Shown here: positions 43,431 to 52,809 of the stretch, in pieces
How the letters are laid out: each line of letters starts with the position of its first letter
Numbering within the stretch: the first letter of the stretch is position 1
Source of the DNA: Planctomycetota bacterium
GTDB taxonomy: Bacteria > Planctomycetota > UBA1135 > UBA2386
DNA: 64,000 bases
Direction of reading: 5' to 3'
Assembly: GCA_020638735.1 (NCBI GenBank)
Contig: JACKHZ010000008.1
Coordinates: 496,001-560,000, forward strand
The notes under the pieces: generated by a model
Told to the model about the DNA's origin: nothing
What the model saw: the letters and a program-made list of their open reading frames with translations, nothing else
Databases searched by the model: none
Made by a program: the position numbers and the translations under genes

Positions 43431-45149
43431 TCAGGTCGCCGGTCGCAGGCGCGCCATCATGGCACCGTCGACCGACAGGCGCACCGGCACGACGAATCGC
43501 CGCCGTTCACCACCCTCGACGCAGAGGCGCCAGGCCCCGGCAGCCGGGCTGGCGGCCGGCACGACGACGGCGACCTCCCCCTCGACGACGGTCGCGACGG
43601 CGTGCCGCGGCGCGGCCAGGGTCGGCGCGGCCTCGTCGACGACGTGCACGGCGACCTCCGCTCCCTCGGCCAGCCCGGCGACCGGCACCGCGACGGTGAC
43701 GTCGCTGTCGGCGCGCAGCACCAGCGGCGCGGCGAGCTGCGCCAATCCGGGCGCGGCGATCGGCGGCGGCAGCCCGACCAGTTCGAGGGCCTCCAGCTGC
43801 GGTCGCGCGGCGGCGAGGTCGGCGGTCCACAGCCGGTCGGCGCCGGCGTCGGCGACGAACAACCGGTCGCCGGTGCACGCCAACCCGACCGGCTCGACCA
43901 GCCCGTGGGAGGCGTCGAACAACACCTTCTGCACGAAGCCGCGCGGGTCGAACTGCAGCACCGCCGGCTGCGCCGCCGCCGCCACCAACAGCTGCTCGCC
44001 GTGCGCCACCACCGCGACCGGACGCGACAGGCCGATCAGCCCGGGGTCGCTGCGCAGGTGCGCGAGGTCGATCGCGGTCAGTTCGCCCGAGCCGGCCTCG
44101 CACAACCACAACGTGTCGCCGACGAACGCCAGACCGCGCGGCTCGCGCAGCGGCGGCCCGACGTGCTCCCCGGCCCCCGCGCCGAACCACGCCAGCGCCG
44201 CGCCGGTCATCGGGTCGACCTGCCACACCTGGTCGGTGCCCGCCTGGCTCAGGTAGAGGCCCCCGTCGCGCGACGCGACCCCGCTCGGCGAGCTGAGCCC
44301 CTGGTCGCGGCCGTAGGCGCCGCCGACGGCGTCGCCGGACACGCGTCCGGTCCCGCACCAGGTGGTCACCTCGAGCCGCTGGCGGTCGATCGCGCGCAGC
44401 GTGTGCGTGCCGGCGTCCGCCACCACCAGGAACCCGTCGTGCACGCAGCACGCGGAAGGCGCGGCGAAGGTCGCCTGTTCGGCGCCGCCGTCCTGCGCGC
44501 CCCAGGCGCCGCCGACCACGCCGGTGACCCGGCCATCGGCGGTGCAGCGCAGCACCCGGCGGCCGGCGACGCTGGCGACCCAGAGTTCGTCGCCGACGGC
44601 CGCGATGGCGCTCGGCAGGAGGCGCGGCGCCGCCGGCGACGCGTGGGCGGCGAAGCTCGACAACGCCGCCCGACCGGCCGCGCGGGCGGCGTCGAGCAGG
44701 GCGACCACCGCCTCGCGCAGCCGCGCCCGGCGCGGCACGCCGACCGCGCGCGAGACCACGCGTCCGGTGGCGTCCACGAGCAGCAGCGTCGGCAGCGCCC
44801 CGACGCCGAGCCGGCGCAGCGCGGACCGCTTCGTCACCGTGGCGCTCGGCAACGGCAGCGGCGCCGCGGCCAGCGCGCGGCGCAGGCGCGCGGGGTCGCG
44901 TTCGGCATCGTCGAACGGCACGTGCAGCGTCAACGCGGCGACCGGCTCCGCGGCGAGCTCGGCGGCGACCGCCGCGACCTCGACCAGCGCCGCCGTGCCG
45001 TGCGGCGACGCGGACCGCCAGACCAACACCAGCGCGACGTGGCCGGCCAGTGCGGTCGTCGCGTCCAACGGCGGTCGGTCGAGCCACTGCAGCCAGTCGG
45101 CGTCGGCGGGCAGCAGCAGCGAAGCGTCGGTCGGCAGGTCGGCGGTCAC
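43431..45149 (-). CDS. NHLRC2-like protein: thioredoxin-like domain lacking CXXC plus NHL repeats
   Basis: 572 residues. The first 155 residues are a thioredoxin fold (HVALVLVWRSASPHG, cis-proline loop VGALPTLLLVDATG), but the place of CXXC is taken by SASP, so no redox dithiol. Residues about 165-480 form a beta-propeller of NHL type (LSSPSGVASRDGGLYLSQAGTDQVWQVD, PLREPRGLAFVGDTLWLCEAGSGELTAID). A C-terminal beta domain of about 90 residues completes the NHLRC2 layout. The GTG start overlaps the glpD stop (GTGA), so the two are co-translated. NHLRC2 homologues have no agreed biochemical function. Confidence 0.85.
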   Translation of the reverse strand: MTADLPTDASLLLPADADWLQWLDRPPLDATTALAGHVALVLVWRSASPHGTAALVEVAAVAAELAAEPVAALTLHVPFDDAERDPARLRRALAAAPLPLPSATVTKRSALRRLGVGALPTLLLVDATGRVVSRAVGVPRRARLREAVVALLDAARAAGRAALSSFAAHASPAAPRLLPSAIAAVGDELWVASVAGRRVLRCTADGRVTGVVGGAWGAQDGGAEQATFAAPSACCVHDGFLVVADAGTHTLRAIDRQRLEVTTWCGTGRVSGDAVGGAYGRDQGLSSPSGVASRDGGLYLSQAGTDQVWQVDPMTGAALAWFGAGAGEHVGPPLREPRGLAFVGDTLWLCEAGSGELTAIDLAHLRSDPGLIGLSRPVAVVAHGEQLLVAAAAQPAVLQFDPRGFVQKVLFDASHGLVEPVGLACTGDRLFVADAGADRLWTADLAAARPQLEALELVGLPPPIAAPGLAQLAAPLVLRADSDVTVAVPVAGLAEGAEVAVHVVDEAAPTLAAPRHAVATVVEGEVAVVVPAASPAAGAWRLCVEGGERRRFVVPVRLSVDGAMMARLRPAT

Positions 45150-46735
45150 GTTCGTTCGCCCCCACCGTGCCCGGCGGCGACCGCGTTGTCACGCCACGCG
45201 TCGAGTTCGCCGGTCAAGACGGCGACCTCGGCGCGGAGCGCGGCGATCGCCCGGTCGACGGCGTCGTCCACCGGCCACCGCCGATGCCGCAGGAAGCGCT
45301 GGTGCGCGGCGCGCAGGCAGGCGCCCTGCAGGCACGGCCCGAGCGGGTGCACGAGGCGCCGCAGCAGCGCGTCGGCGAACGTCACCGCGCCTTCCTGCTC
45401 CAGCGCCAGGGCCAGTTCGGCGGCGACGAACGGCCGGTGCGGACACAGCGGCGTCGCGAGCGTCGGGTCGTCGGCGACCAGCTGACGCAGCAGCGTGACG
45501 CGGCTGCCGTGCCGCCACCACAGCGGGTCGTCGACCTCGCGCGGCCCGGCGCCGCCGGGCAACGGCTGGTGGCGCGTCGCCGACGCCGCCGCATCGACCG
45601 CGAACAGCCGGGCGACGGTGCGTTCGGCCAGCGCCCGGTGCGTGGTCAACTTGCCGCCGACGACGCTGTGCAGGGTGCCGCCGGCCCAGCGTTCGTCGAC
45701 GACGAAGGCCTCGCGGTTGAGCGCGCCGGCGGGTCCCTGGCGGTGCGGCAGCGCCCGCCAGCCGGCGTAGGCGAAGCGCGCGTCGGCGCGCGTCGGCGCC
45801 GGGTCGAGCAGGTGCGCGAGCGCGCCGAGCAGATAGTCGAAGTCGACGGCGGGCGGCCCGGTCTCGTCGCCGGGCAACGGGTCGTCGACCTCCGTCGTGC
45901 CGCACAGCGTGCCGCCGGCGTGCGGGATCACGAACTGGATGCGTCGGTCCGGCAGGAACGCCGCGAGGGCCAGCTCGCCAGGACGCGGCGCGAGCACCAC
46001 GTGGCTGCCGCGGCTGTGTCGCACGAGGTCGTCGCCGCCGGCGTCGACGCCGAGCCGACGCCGCAGGTCGTCGAGCCGCGGCCCCGCGGCGTTGAGCACA
46101 TGACGCGCGCGCAGCCGCAGCTCGACGTCGCCGACGCGATCGCGCACGCGCAGCTCGTCGCCGGCGACGCCGAGCACCTCGGCGTGCGTCAGCACCGCGC
46201 AGCCGGCGGCAGCGGCGGCGAGCACGTTGGCCAGCGTCAGCCGCAGGTCGTCGGTGCGGGCGTCGAAGAACTCGAGCGCCGAGCGCAGCCCGTCGCGGCG
46301 CAGCCCGGGGAAGGCGCGCGCGGCGGCGTCGGCCGACAACCCGCGCGGCCGCGGCAACGTGCTGCCGCGCGCCAGCTGCGAGTAGAGCCACGTGCCGAAG
46401 CGCATGCGCAGCCGCCCGACGCCGCTGTCGCGGAAGAACGGCAGCAGCATCGGCAGCGGGCGCACGAGGTGCGGCGCCAGGCGCAGCAGCCGTTCGCGTT
46501 CCTGCAGCGCCTCACGCACCAGCGCCACGTGACCGTGTTGCAGGTACCGCAGGCCGCCGTGCACCAGCCGGCTCGACCGCGAGCTGGTGCCCGCCGCGAC
46601 GTCGCGCGCGTCGAGCAGCAGCACGTCGAGGCCGCGCAGCGCCGCCTCGCGCGCCAGCGCGGCGCCCTGGATGCCGGCGCCGACGACGACGACGTCGAAC
46701 ACCCGTCCCTGCAGCTCACGAGGATCGCAACGCAC
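45146..46735 (-). CDS. glpD: Glycerol-3-phosphate dehydrogenase (FAD-dependent, GlpD-type)
   Basis: About 529 residues. It oxidises sn-glycerol-3-phosphate to dihydroxyacetone phosphate and feeds electrons to quinone at the membrane. The FAD motif is VVVVGAGIQGAALAREAALRGLDVLLLD; next come TSSRSSRLVHGGLRYL, the conserved substrate/FAD stretch, and a later GGKLTTHRALAERTV. The C-terminal domain is present (PLCPHRPFVAAELALALEQEGAVTFADALLRR). Three GTG codons (46759, 46735, 46702) could start it; 46735 is preferred since homologues have a short R-D-P-x-x-L stretch before the FAD strand. It is coupled to the NHLRC2-like gene downstream. Confidence 0.92.
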   Translation of the reverse strand: MRCDPRELQGRVFDVVVVGAGIQGAALAREAALRGLDVLLLDARDVAAGTSSRSSRLVHGGLRYLQHGHVALVREALQERERLLRLAPHLVRPLPMLLPFFRDSGVGRLRMRFGTWLYSQLARGSTLPRPRGLSADAAARAFPGLRRDGLRSALEFFDARTDDLRLTLANVLAAAAAGCAVLTHAEVLGVAGDELRVRDRVGDVELRLRARHVLNAAGPRLDDLRRRLGVDAGGDDLVRHSRGSHVVLAPRPGELALAAFLPDRRIQFVIPHAGGTLCGTTEVDDPLPGDETGPPAVDFDYLLGALAHLLDPAPTRADARFAYAGWRALPHRQGPAGALNREAFVVDERWAGGTLHSVVGGKLTTHRALAERTVARLFAVDAAASATRHQPLPGGAGPREVDDPLWWRHGSRVTLLRQLVADDPTLATPLCPHRPFVAAELALALEQEGAVTFADALLRRLVHPLGPCLQGACLRAAHQRFLRHRRWPVDDAVDRAIAALRAEVAVLTGELDAWRDNAVAAGHGGGERT

Positions 46736-46796
46736 CCGCCGGGATTGTGACCGCCACACGCACGCAGCGGAAGCCCGGCGCTACGCTTGCTCGCGC

Positions 46797-47486
46797 ATGC
46801 AGACCGAGGTCGGGCAACCCTGGTTCCACAGCGCCGTCGGGCACCTCGACCCGCGGCGCAAGGACCGCCTGCTGGCCGTGGACTGCACGCTGCTCGAAGC
46901 CGCCGCGCTGCGCACGCTGGTCGGCAGCGACGGGGCGGTGACGTTCGTGCTGCGCGACCAGGCGACCGCCGAGCGCATCGCCGAACGCGACTGGGCGCAC
47001 GTGCGCGTGCTCGCCCACCAGCTCGACGGCGGCGAGGCGTTCGGCACCTTCGACGCCTTGCTCGTCGCGCCGGCGGTCGGCCCGCTGCTCGACGTCGCCA
47101 CCTACGCGGCCTTGGTGCGCCGCAACCTGCGCCCGGGCGGCCGCTTCGTCGTCGACCTGCCGGCGCAGGACATGGTGCCGGACCTGCGCGGCGCGTGGCT
47201 GGACCTCGGCTGGGACGAGGAGCGGCTGCTGCCGCTGCTCGGCCCGAGCGACCTCGAGCTGGCCGCGGCGCTGCGCAGCGTCGGCCTGCGCAACGTGCAC
47301 GCCGCGCTCGGCTCGCACCTGCTGCACCTCGGCGCCCCTGCCGACCTCGTGGCGTCGTTCCACAAGGCGCTCGGGCTCGACGAACGGGAGCGCACCGAGC
47401 TGACGCACGCCGTCGTGCGCCGGCGCCAGGACCCTGGCCCGCTCGACGCGTTGATCCACCGCACCCAGGTCTCCGGGCAGCGGTAG
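46797..47486 (+). CDS. Degenerate SAM-methyltransferase-fold protein
   Basis: 229 residues. The central part has a class I methyltransferase feel: TFDALLVAPAVGPLLDVATYAALVRRNLRPGGRFVVDLP, which matches motifs II-III (LRPGGRFVV). The SAM-binding glycine-rich motif I is missing (the start reads RLLAVDCTLLEAAALRTLVG), so catalysis is doubtful. The C-terminal half is helical (ALGLDERERTELTHAVVRRRQ). Start is the first ATG, 61 bases from the divergent glpD start. It precedes an FkbM methyltransferase gene by 34 bases in the same direction. Confidence 0.65.
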   Translation: MQTEVGQPWFHSAVGHLDPRRKDRLLAVDCTLLEAAALRTLVGSDGAVTFVLRDQATAERIAERDWAHVRVLAHQLDGGEAFGTFDALLVAPAVGPLLDVATYAALVRRNLRPGGRFVVDLPAQDMVPDLRGAWLDLGWDEERLLPLLGPSDLELAAALRSVGLRNVHAALGSHLLHLGAPADLVASFHKALGLDERERTELTHAVVRRRQDPGPLDALIHRTQVSGQR

Positions 47487-47520
47487 CGCGGCGCGGTCGC
47501 CGGGTGCTAACCTGCCGGCC

Positions 47521-48414
47521 GTGAACGCTCGAACGGCCAGCCCCGAATGCGCAGGGTTCCACCGCCTGAACCGGCTGCGCAATTCGCCGCTGGGGTTCCT
47601 GCCGGGCATCGACCGCCTGCTCGAGCGCGCGTTCCGCAAGGCGCGGCCCGCGCTGCAGGAGCCGATCGAGGTCAGGCTCGGCTCGTTCACGATGTTCGCG
47701 CTGCCCCACGACCCGGTCGTATCCGAGCGCATCATCCTGCACCGCCGCTGGGAGAAGCGGCAATCGGCGCTCGTGCGCCGCCTGCTGGCGCCGGGGCACA
47801 CGTTCTGCGACGTCGGCGCCAACATCGGCTACTACTCGCTGATGGCGGCGGCGCTGGTCGGCCCGCGCGGCCAGGTGCTGGCGTTCGAACCGGATCCGGG
47901 CCACGCCGAGCTGCTGCGCCGCTCCGCCGCGCGCAACGGCTTCGACAACGTCGGCATCCAGCGAATGGCGCTGAGCGACCGCGGCGGCCGCGGCGAGTTG
48001 TTCCGCAACCCCGCGAACTCGGGCAACCAATCGCTGCTGGCCGCCAACAACTCTTCGTGCGGGGAGTCGGTGACGGTCGCGATCGACACGCTGGACGGGT
48101 TCCTCGAACGCCACCCGCCGTCCCGCCCGATCGACCTGCTCAAGGTCGACGTCGAAGGCGCCGAGGGGCTGGTGCTGCGCGGCGCCCGGCGCGCGCTCGC
48201 CAACCCTTCGGTGAAGGTGCTGATGGAGTTCTGGCCGGAGGGGTCGCGGCGGTTCGGCGTCGATCCGGCGCAGCTGCTGCAGGAACTGGGCGAGATGGGC
48301 TTCGCGTTGTTCGAGGTCGGCGCCAAAGGGGTGCCCGTGCCGATGACGGCGGCTGCGGCGCTCGACCGCGAGGGCCACAACGCGCAGGTCGACATGCTGC
48401 TGATGCGCCGATGA
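47521..48414 (+). CDS. FkbM-family methyltransferase
   Basis: 297 residues from a GTG. The SAM site reads FCDVGANIGYYSLMAAALVGPRGQVLAFEPDP, followed by NVGIQRMALSDR and DLLKVDVEGAEGLVLRGARR, the signature end of the FkbM family. Such enzymes O-methylate sugars, polyketides or other secondary products in the cytoplasm. The next gene, a GT4 glycosyltransferase, overlaps it by ATGA, so a surface-glycan or glycolipid substrate is a fair guess. Its exact acceptor cannot be read from sequence. Confidence 0.92.
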   Translation: MNARTASPECAGFHRLNRLRNSPLGFLPGIDRLLERAFRKARPALQEPIEVRLGSFTMFALPHDPVVSERIILHRRWEKRQSALVRRLLAPGHTFCDVGANIGYYSLMAAALVGPRGQVLAFEPDPGHAELLRRSAARNGFDNVGIQRMALSDRGGRGELFRNPANSGNQSLLAANNSSCGESVTVAIDTLDGFLERHPPSRPIDLLKVDVEGAEGLVLRGARRALANPSVKVLMEFWPEGSRRFGVDPAQLLQELGEMGFALFEVGAKGVPVPMTAAAALDREGHNAQVDMLLMRR

Positions 48415-49538
48415 CCACGCCGGGCGGCCGCACGCTGTTCGTCGCCGAGAACTTCCCGCCCGACCTCGGCGGCGTCGAGTCGTTCCACCTCGCCGTGCTG
48501 TCGCGCATCGCTGCTGCGGCGCGACGCGACGGCGTCTCCGCCGGCACGCTGCTGGTGCCGCGGCGCGCGCGCGACTGGATCCGCGCCACGTGCCCGGAGC
48601 TCGAGGCGGCCTTCGCGGTGCCCGACGTCGAAGCGGGCGGCCGGTCGCTGCCCGAGGCGTGCGCGCGCTTCGTCGCCACCGACCGGCACGACGTGGTGTT
48701 CCAGATGCGCGCCTCACGCCGCTTCCGCGAGACGCTGCGCGCAGCGCATCGGCTCGGCATCCCGTCGCTGACCTACGTGCACAACCTGACGCCGGTGTTC
48801 GAGCAGCGGTGCGCGGCCTTCCGCTGGCGGCTGCGCACGTCCGCCCATCTGTGCGCCCGCGTCTGCACCAACAGCCGTTACATGGTCAGGCAGCTGGCCA
48901 AGGTCGGGCACCGGCCGGAGCACGTCGAGGTCGTGCCGCTCGGCGTCGACACGCAGCGATTCGCGCCGCCGGTAGCGCGCGTGCCCGAGCCGGGGCCGGT
49001 GCTGGTCACGGTCGGGCGACTGGTCGGCGGCAAGGGCCACCACCGCGTGCTCGAGGTGCTGCCCGGGCTGCGCGCCGCATTCCCCGGGCTGCGCTGGCTG
49101 GTCGTGGGCGACGGACCGCTGCGTGACGAGCTGCGCGCGGCGACGGCGCGCGCCGGTCTCGAAGACACGGTCGAGTTCGTCGGCGCGCTCGACGACCCAC
49201 GCCCGGCGCTGCAGCGCGGCGACCTGTTCGTGCTGCTGGCCGAGCGCGAGACGTTCGGCCTGGCGGTGCTCGAAGCGGCGGCGATGGGGCTGCCGGCCGT
49301 CGTGCTCGGCGGCTCCGGCCCCGAGGAGCTCATCGAGCAGGACGTGACCGGTTCGGTCGTCGAGGCCTCGCCGCCGGCGATCACGGCCGCGATCCGCTCG
49401 TGGCTGGACCAGCCCGAACGACGACGACGCGCGGCAATCGCGGCGCGCGCGTTGGCGGTGCGCTACGACTGGGCCGACACCACCGACCGCCTGCTACGGA
49501 TCCTCGCCGACGTGCGGCGACCGGCCCCCGGCAGCTGA
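48411..49538 (+). CDS. Glycosyltransferase family 4 protein
   Basis: 375 residues, GT-B fold. The N-terminal half has FVAENFPPDLGGVESFHLAVLSRI and the acceptor-side segment TYVHNLTPVFEQR. The C-terminal half carries EVVPLGVDTQRFAPP, VTVGRLVGGKGHHRVLEVLPGL and WLVVGDGPLRDELRA, and the donor-binding ERETFGLAVLEAAAMGLPAV with the E-x7-E pair. It transfers a sugar from a nucleotide donor at the cytoplasmic side of the membrane. Coupled to the FkbM gene through a four-base overlap. Donor and acceptor unknown. Confidence 0.92.
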   Translation: MTTPGGRTLFVAENFPPDLGGVESFHLAVLSRIAAAARRDGVSAGTLLVPRRARDWIRATCPELEAAFAVPDVEAGGRSLPEACARFVATDRHDVVFQMRASRRFRETLRAAHRLGIPSLTYVHNLTPVFEQRCAAFRWRLRTSAHLCARVCTNSRYMVRQLAKVGHRPEHVEVVPLGVDTQRFAPPVARVPEPGPVLVTVGRLVGGKGHHRVLEVLPGLRAAFPGLRWLVVGDGPLRDELRAATARAGLEDTVEFVGALDDPRPALQRGDLFVLLAERETFGLAVLEAAAMGLPAVVLGGSGPEELIEQDVTGSVVEASPPAITAAIRSWLDQPERRRRAAIAARALAVRYDWADTTDRLLRILADVRRPAPGS

Positions 49539-49581
49539 GGAACGAAGGCAGGAGCGACCGAGCGGAGGCGCCGACGGCGGC

Positions 49582-50874
49582 TCACAGCGGCGCGAGCACC
49601 GACAGCTGCTCGGCGACCAGTTCGTGGCCCGTCATGGTCAGGTGACCGTCGCCGCCGCGACGCCAGATGCGACGCCCCGCGGTCATCGCCGCGCAGATGG
49701 GTTCGAGCAGGTCGAAGACCTGCCAGCGGTCGCGATCGATGCCGGCCAGCACCTCGCGGCGCGCCGCCTGCTCGGCGCGCTGCAGCGCCGCGAGGGCCGG
49801 CAGCGCGTCGCCACACCAGGTCGCGTAGGCCAGTTCCTTGGTGGGGATCAGCACCAACACGGGCTTCGCGCCGGCCTGCTCGACATCGGCGGCGATCGCT
49901 CGCAGACAGCGTGCGGTGACCTGCAGGCCCTCGCGCACGCGCTCGCCGGTCGGGTCGACGAGCGGCAGCCGGTAGTCGGGCAACAACACCGTCGCCTGCG
50001 CTTCGTGGTCGAACATCACCGCGCCCGGCTGCTCGTCGAGCACGCCGCCGCGCAGACGCGCCTTCAGCACCTCGGCGCCGGCGTCGAGCACCCGGCTGCT
50101 CGCGAGCACCCAGTCGATCGCGCCCATCGTCCAGTTCGGCATCGTTCCTGGCTGATCGGCGAGCGACGGCCGCACGCGCATCTTGCAACCGGGCGGGCAG
50201 AGCGGCTCCGCGCCCGCCAGCCCCGTGTAGTCGGCGGCGTCGACGAGGTCGTTGCCGAAGTAGAGCGCGACCACCACGCGCTTGGGCCGCAGGCGGAGAC
50301 CGCGACGCACCAGTTCGACGTACTGGACCGGGCCGTAGGAGCCGTTGGCCATCTGGTAGACGGACAAGCCGGTGTCGTGCGTCAGCTGCGCCGAGAAGGT
50401 CTCGTCGTCCTCGACGCCGAACCCCCACGTCTGGCTGTCGCCGACGACCAGCACGGAGCACTCCGCCGCCACCGCGGCGTTGCGGAAGCCGTCGGCGTCG
50501 GTGCCGCCGGTGCCGGGTGCGATGACGTGGCCGAGGCGTTCGTCGTCGAGCACGAGCGCTGGCGCCTGCCGGGCGCTGCCGAAGACGCGGACCCCGACCT
50601 CTGCCAGGATCAGCAACGCCGTGACCGGCACGAGGGCGAACGACAGCTTGCGCCACCAGCGCGCGGCGCGCGGGCCGAACGCGAACAAGGAGATCATCGG
50701 CACCGCCAGCGCGCCGCCGATGGCGTAGCCGACCAACTGGTAGCGGAGCAGGCTTCCCTGCCGCCACGCGTCGAACGCGAGCGCGCCGCCGATCACGGCG
50801 CACATGATCGCGATCCCCCACGCCGACGTCGACACGCGGGCAACGAGGACCTTGCTCTGCTGGCGGCTGGACAA
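49582..50874 (-). CDS. Membrane-anchored SGNH/GDSL-like hydrolase
   Basis: About 430 residues. The first 100 residues have three hydrophobic helices (about 17-33, 50-66, 80-95). The hydrolase domain follows with VLVVGDSQTWGFGVEDDETF (Ser147 in GDSQ), QMANGSYGPVQY with the oxyanion glycine/asparagine, YFGNDLVDAAD, and the C-terminal catalytic pair GDGHLTMTGHELVAEQL (Asp and His). This is the pattern of AlgX/OafB-related acetyl-transfer or de-acylation enzymes on glycans. The proposed TTG start is weak; a GTG 13 codons later is possible. It faces the GT4 gene tail-to-tail. Confidence 0.8.
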   Translation of the reverse strand: MSSRQQSKVLVARVSTSAWGIAIMCAVIGGALAFDAWRQGSLLRYQLVGYAIGGALAVPMISLFAFGPRAARWWRKLSFALVPVTALLILAEVGVRVFGSARQAPALVLDDERLGHVIAPGTGGTDADGFRNAAVAAECSVLVVGDSQTWGFGVEDDETFSAQLTHDTGLSVYQMANGSYGPVQYVELVRRGLRLRPKRVVVALYFGNDLVDAADYTGLAGAEPLCPPGCKMRVRPSLADQPGTMPNWTMGAIDWVLASSRVLDAGAEVLKARLRGGVLDEQPGAVMFDHEAQATVLLPDYRLPLVDPTGERVREGLQVTARCLRAIAADVEQAGAKPVLVLIPTKELAYATWCGDALPALAALQRAEQAARREVLAGIDRDRWQVFDLLEPICAAMTAGRRIWRRGGDGHLTMTGHELVAEQLSVLAPL

Positions 50875-50940
50875 GCGGGAACCGGCGCCCAGGATGCCAC
50901 GGGCGGCGCGCGATCCCCACCGACGCGCCGCGGAATCGCG

Positions 50941-52659
50941 TCAGAGATTCGTGTAGGTCGGCCCGCCGCCGCCTTCCGGCGTGACCCAGTTGATGACCTG
51001 GTAGGGATCCATGATGTCACAGGTCTTGCAGTGCACGCAATTGGAGGCGTTGATCTTGAGGTCGACGCCGTGCTTCGTGCCGGGCTTCTCCTCCATCTCG
51101 TAGACCGCCGCCGGACAGAAGTGCTGGCACGGGTTGCCGAACTCCTCGACGCAGCGCGTCGAGCACAGGTCGGGCTGGCTGACGACCAGATGGCACGGCT
51201 GGTCCTCCTCGTGCATCGTTCCCGACGCGTAGACCGACGTCAGCTTGTCGAACGTCAACACGCCGTCCTCCGGCAGCTTGCCGATCTCCGGCTTGCCCTT
51301 CTGGCCGAAGTAGTCGCCGACCTTCTGCATGTAGGTGTGACCGGCGTTGCTCTTCAGTTCGTCGGACCAGAGCGTGCCCTTGCCGCCGAACAGCTGCGCG
51401 AAGCCGGCGTTGACCAGGCCCGCGAGCCGGCCCTTGTGGAAGCCCTGATGGAAGTTGCGGCACTTCCACAGCTCGTCGTGCACCCAGTCCTTCTGCAGCG
51501 CCTCGGCGTAGTGCGCGGTGCCCTTGGCCGAGAAGTCGCCGCTGCGCAGGCAGGCGAGCGCGGCCTCGGCGGCGAGCATGCCGCTGCGCATGGCCAGGTG
51601 GATGCCCTTGAGGCGCATGCTGTTCATCAGGCCGGCGCTGTCGCCGACGATCACGAAGCCGTCGCCGTGGTGCCGGGGCATCGAGTAGAGCCCGCCCTCG
51701 GGCAGCGACTTGGCGCCGTAGTTGAGCAGCTTGCCGCCGCGCAGGAACGGGGCGACCTTGGGGTGCAGTTTCATGCGCTGCAGCTGCCGGTGCGCGTCCA
51801 TCGTGGGATCCTGGTAGTCCAGGCCGACGACGAGCCCGACCGAGACCATGTTCTTGCCGTCCTCGGTCTCGCCCATGCCGTAGACCCAGCCGCCGCCGAA
51901 GGTCTGGCTGTCGAGCGGGTAGCCCATGGTGTGCACGACCAGGCCCGGCGGGCACTGGCCCTTGGGCACCTCCCAGACCTCCTTGACGCCGATGCCGTAG
52001 ACCTGCGGGTTCTTGCCCTGCAGGCCGAGGTCGGCGACCAGCTGCTTGGTCATCGAGCCGCGGCTGCCTTCGGCCAGGACCACGAGCTTGGCGGCGAGGA
52101 TGCCGCCGGGTTCGTAGTTGCCCTTCTTCTCGCCGTTCTTGTCCAGGCCCGAGTCGGCGAGCTGCACGCCGGTGACCTTGTCGCCGTCGCGCTGCAGGAC
52201 CGCGCCCGGGAAGCCGGGGAAGATCTGGATGCCCTTCTGCTCGGCGATCTCGCCGAGCCAACGCACCAGCTTGTTCAGGGAGACCACGAAGTTGCCGTGG
52301 TTGCGCAACGGCGGCGGCGTGATCGGGAACTTCATGCCCCCCTTCTCCGTCAGCCACAGGGCATAGTCCTCGTGCACTTCCGCCTCGACCGGGGCCTTGG
52401 GCTGCATCGTGCGCCATTCGGGCAGCAGCGCGTCCAGGGCCTTGGGATCGAGCACGGCGCCCGAGATCGAGTGGGCGCCGATCTCCGCGGCCTTTTCGAT
52501 CAGGCAGATTTCGGGGCTGAGCTTCTCGCCCGCCCCGGTCCGTTCGACCTCGGCGTTGTGCCGCTCGACGGACTGCGCCAGGTGGATCGCCGTGCACAGG
52601 CCGGCGGGTCCCCCGCCGACGACCACGACGTCGAACTCCATCACGTCACGTTCGGTCAT
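50941..52659 (-). CDS. Electron transfer flavoprotein-ubiquinone oxidoreductase
   Basis: 572 residues. It passes electrons from ETF to the quinone pool during fatty-acid and amino-acid oxidation. FAD-binding motif VVVVGGGPAGLCTAIHLAQ; SGAVLDPKALDALLPEW; FVIVGDSAGLMNSMRLKGIHLAMRSGMLAAEAAL; and the C-terminal 4Fe-4S region with cysteines in LCSTRCVEEFGNPCQHFCPAAVYE and NCVHCKTCDIMDPYQVINWV, matching the ETF-QO cluster ligands and closing motif. The ATG at 52659 is preferred of three candidate starts (52674 GTG, 52641 ATG). The ETF subunits are not in the window. It fits with the propionyl-CoA genes as part of beta-oxidation-type metabolism. Confidence 0.95.
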   Translation of the reverse strand: MTERDVMEFDVVVVGGGPAGLCTAIHLAQSVERHNAEVERTGAGEKLSPEICLIEKAAEIGAHSISGAVLDPKALDALLPEWRTMQPKAPVEAEVHEDYALWLTEKGGMKFPITPPPLRNHGNFVVSLNKLVRWLGEIAEQKGIQIFPGFPGAVLQRDGDKVTGVQLADSGLDKNGEKKGNYEPGGILAAKLVVLAEGSRGSMTKQLVADLGLQGKNPQVYGIGVKEVWEVPKGQCPPGLVVHTMGYPLDSQTFGGGWVYGMGETEDGKNMVSVGLVVGLDYQDPTMDAHRQLQRMKLHPKVAPFLRGGKLLNYGAKSLPEGGLYSMPRHHGDGFVIVGDSAGLMNSMRLKGIHLAMRSGMLAAEAALACLRSGDFSAKGTAHYAEALQKDWVHDELWKCRNFHQGFHKGRLAGLVNAGFAQLFGGKGTLWSDELKSNAGHTYMQKVGDYFGQKGKPEIGKLPEDGVLTFDKLTSVYASGTMHEEDQPCHLVVSQPDLCSTRCVEEFGNPCQHFCPAAVYEMEEKPGTKHGVDLKINASNCVHCKTCDIMDPYQVINWVTPEGGGGPTYTNL

Positions 52660-52809
52660 CGCTTTGCTCTGCACCGGCTTGGTAACCGATGCCCGGCGTC
52701 ACACTACAGATGCACGTGACCTGACTGCAACGACGACAAGGGAACCCCCGTTGTCCACCAGGCGTAGCAGGACACCTGTCCGAGACTGCTGGCCGCAAGG
52801 AGGCCGACG

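Noticed and set aside
43281..45485. 734-codon plus-strand frame
   Set aside because: Antisense to the NHLRC2-like gene and glpD, with Arg/Gly/Gln-rich noise and no motif.
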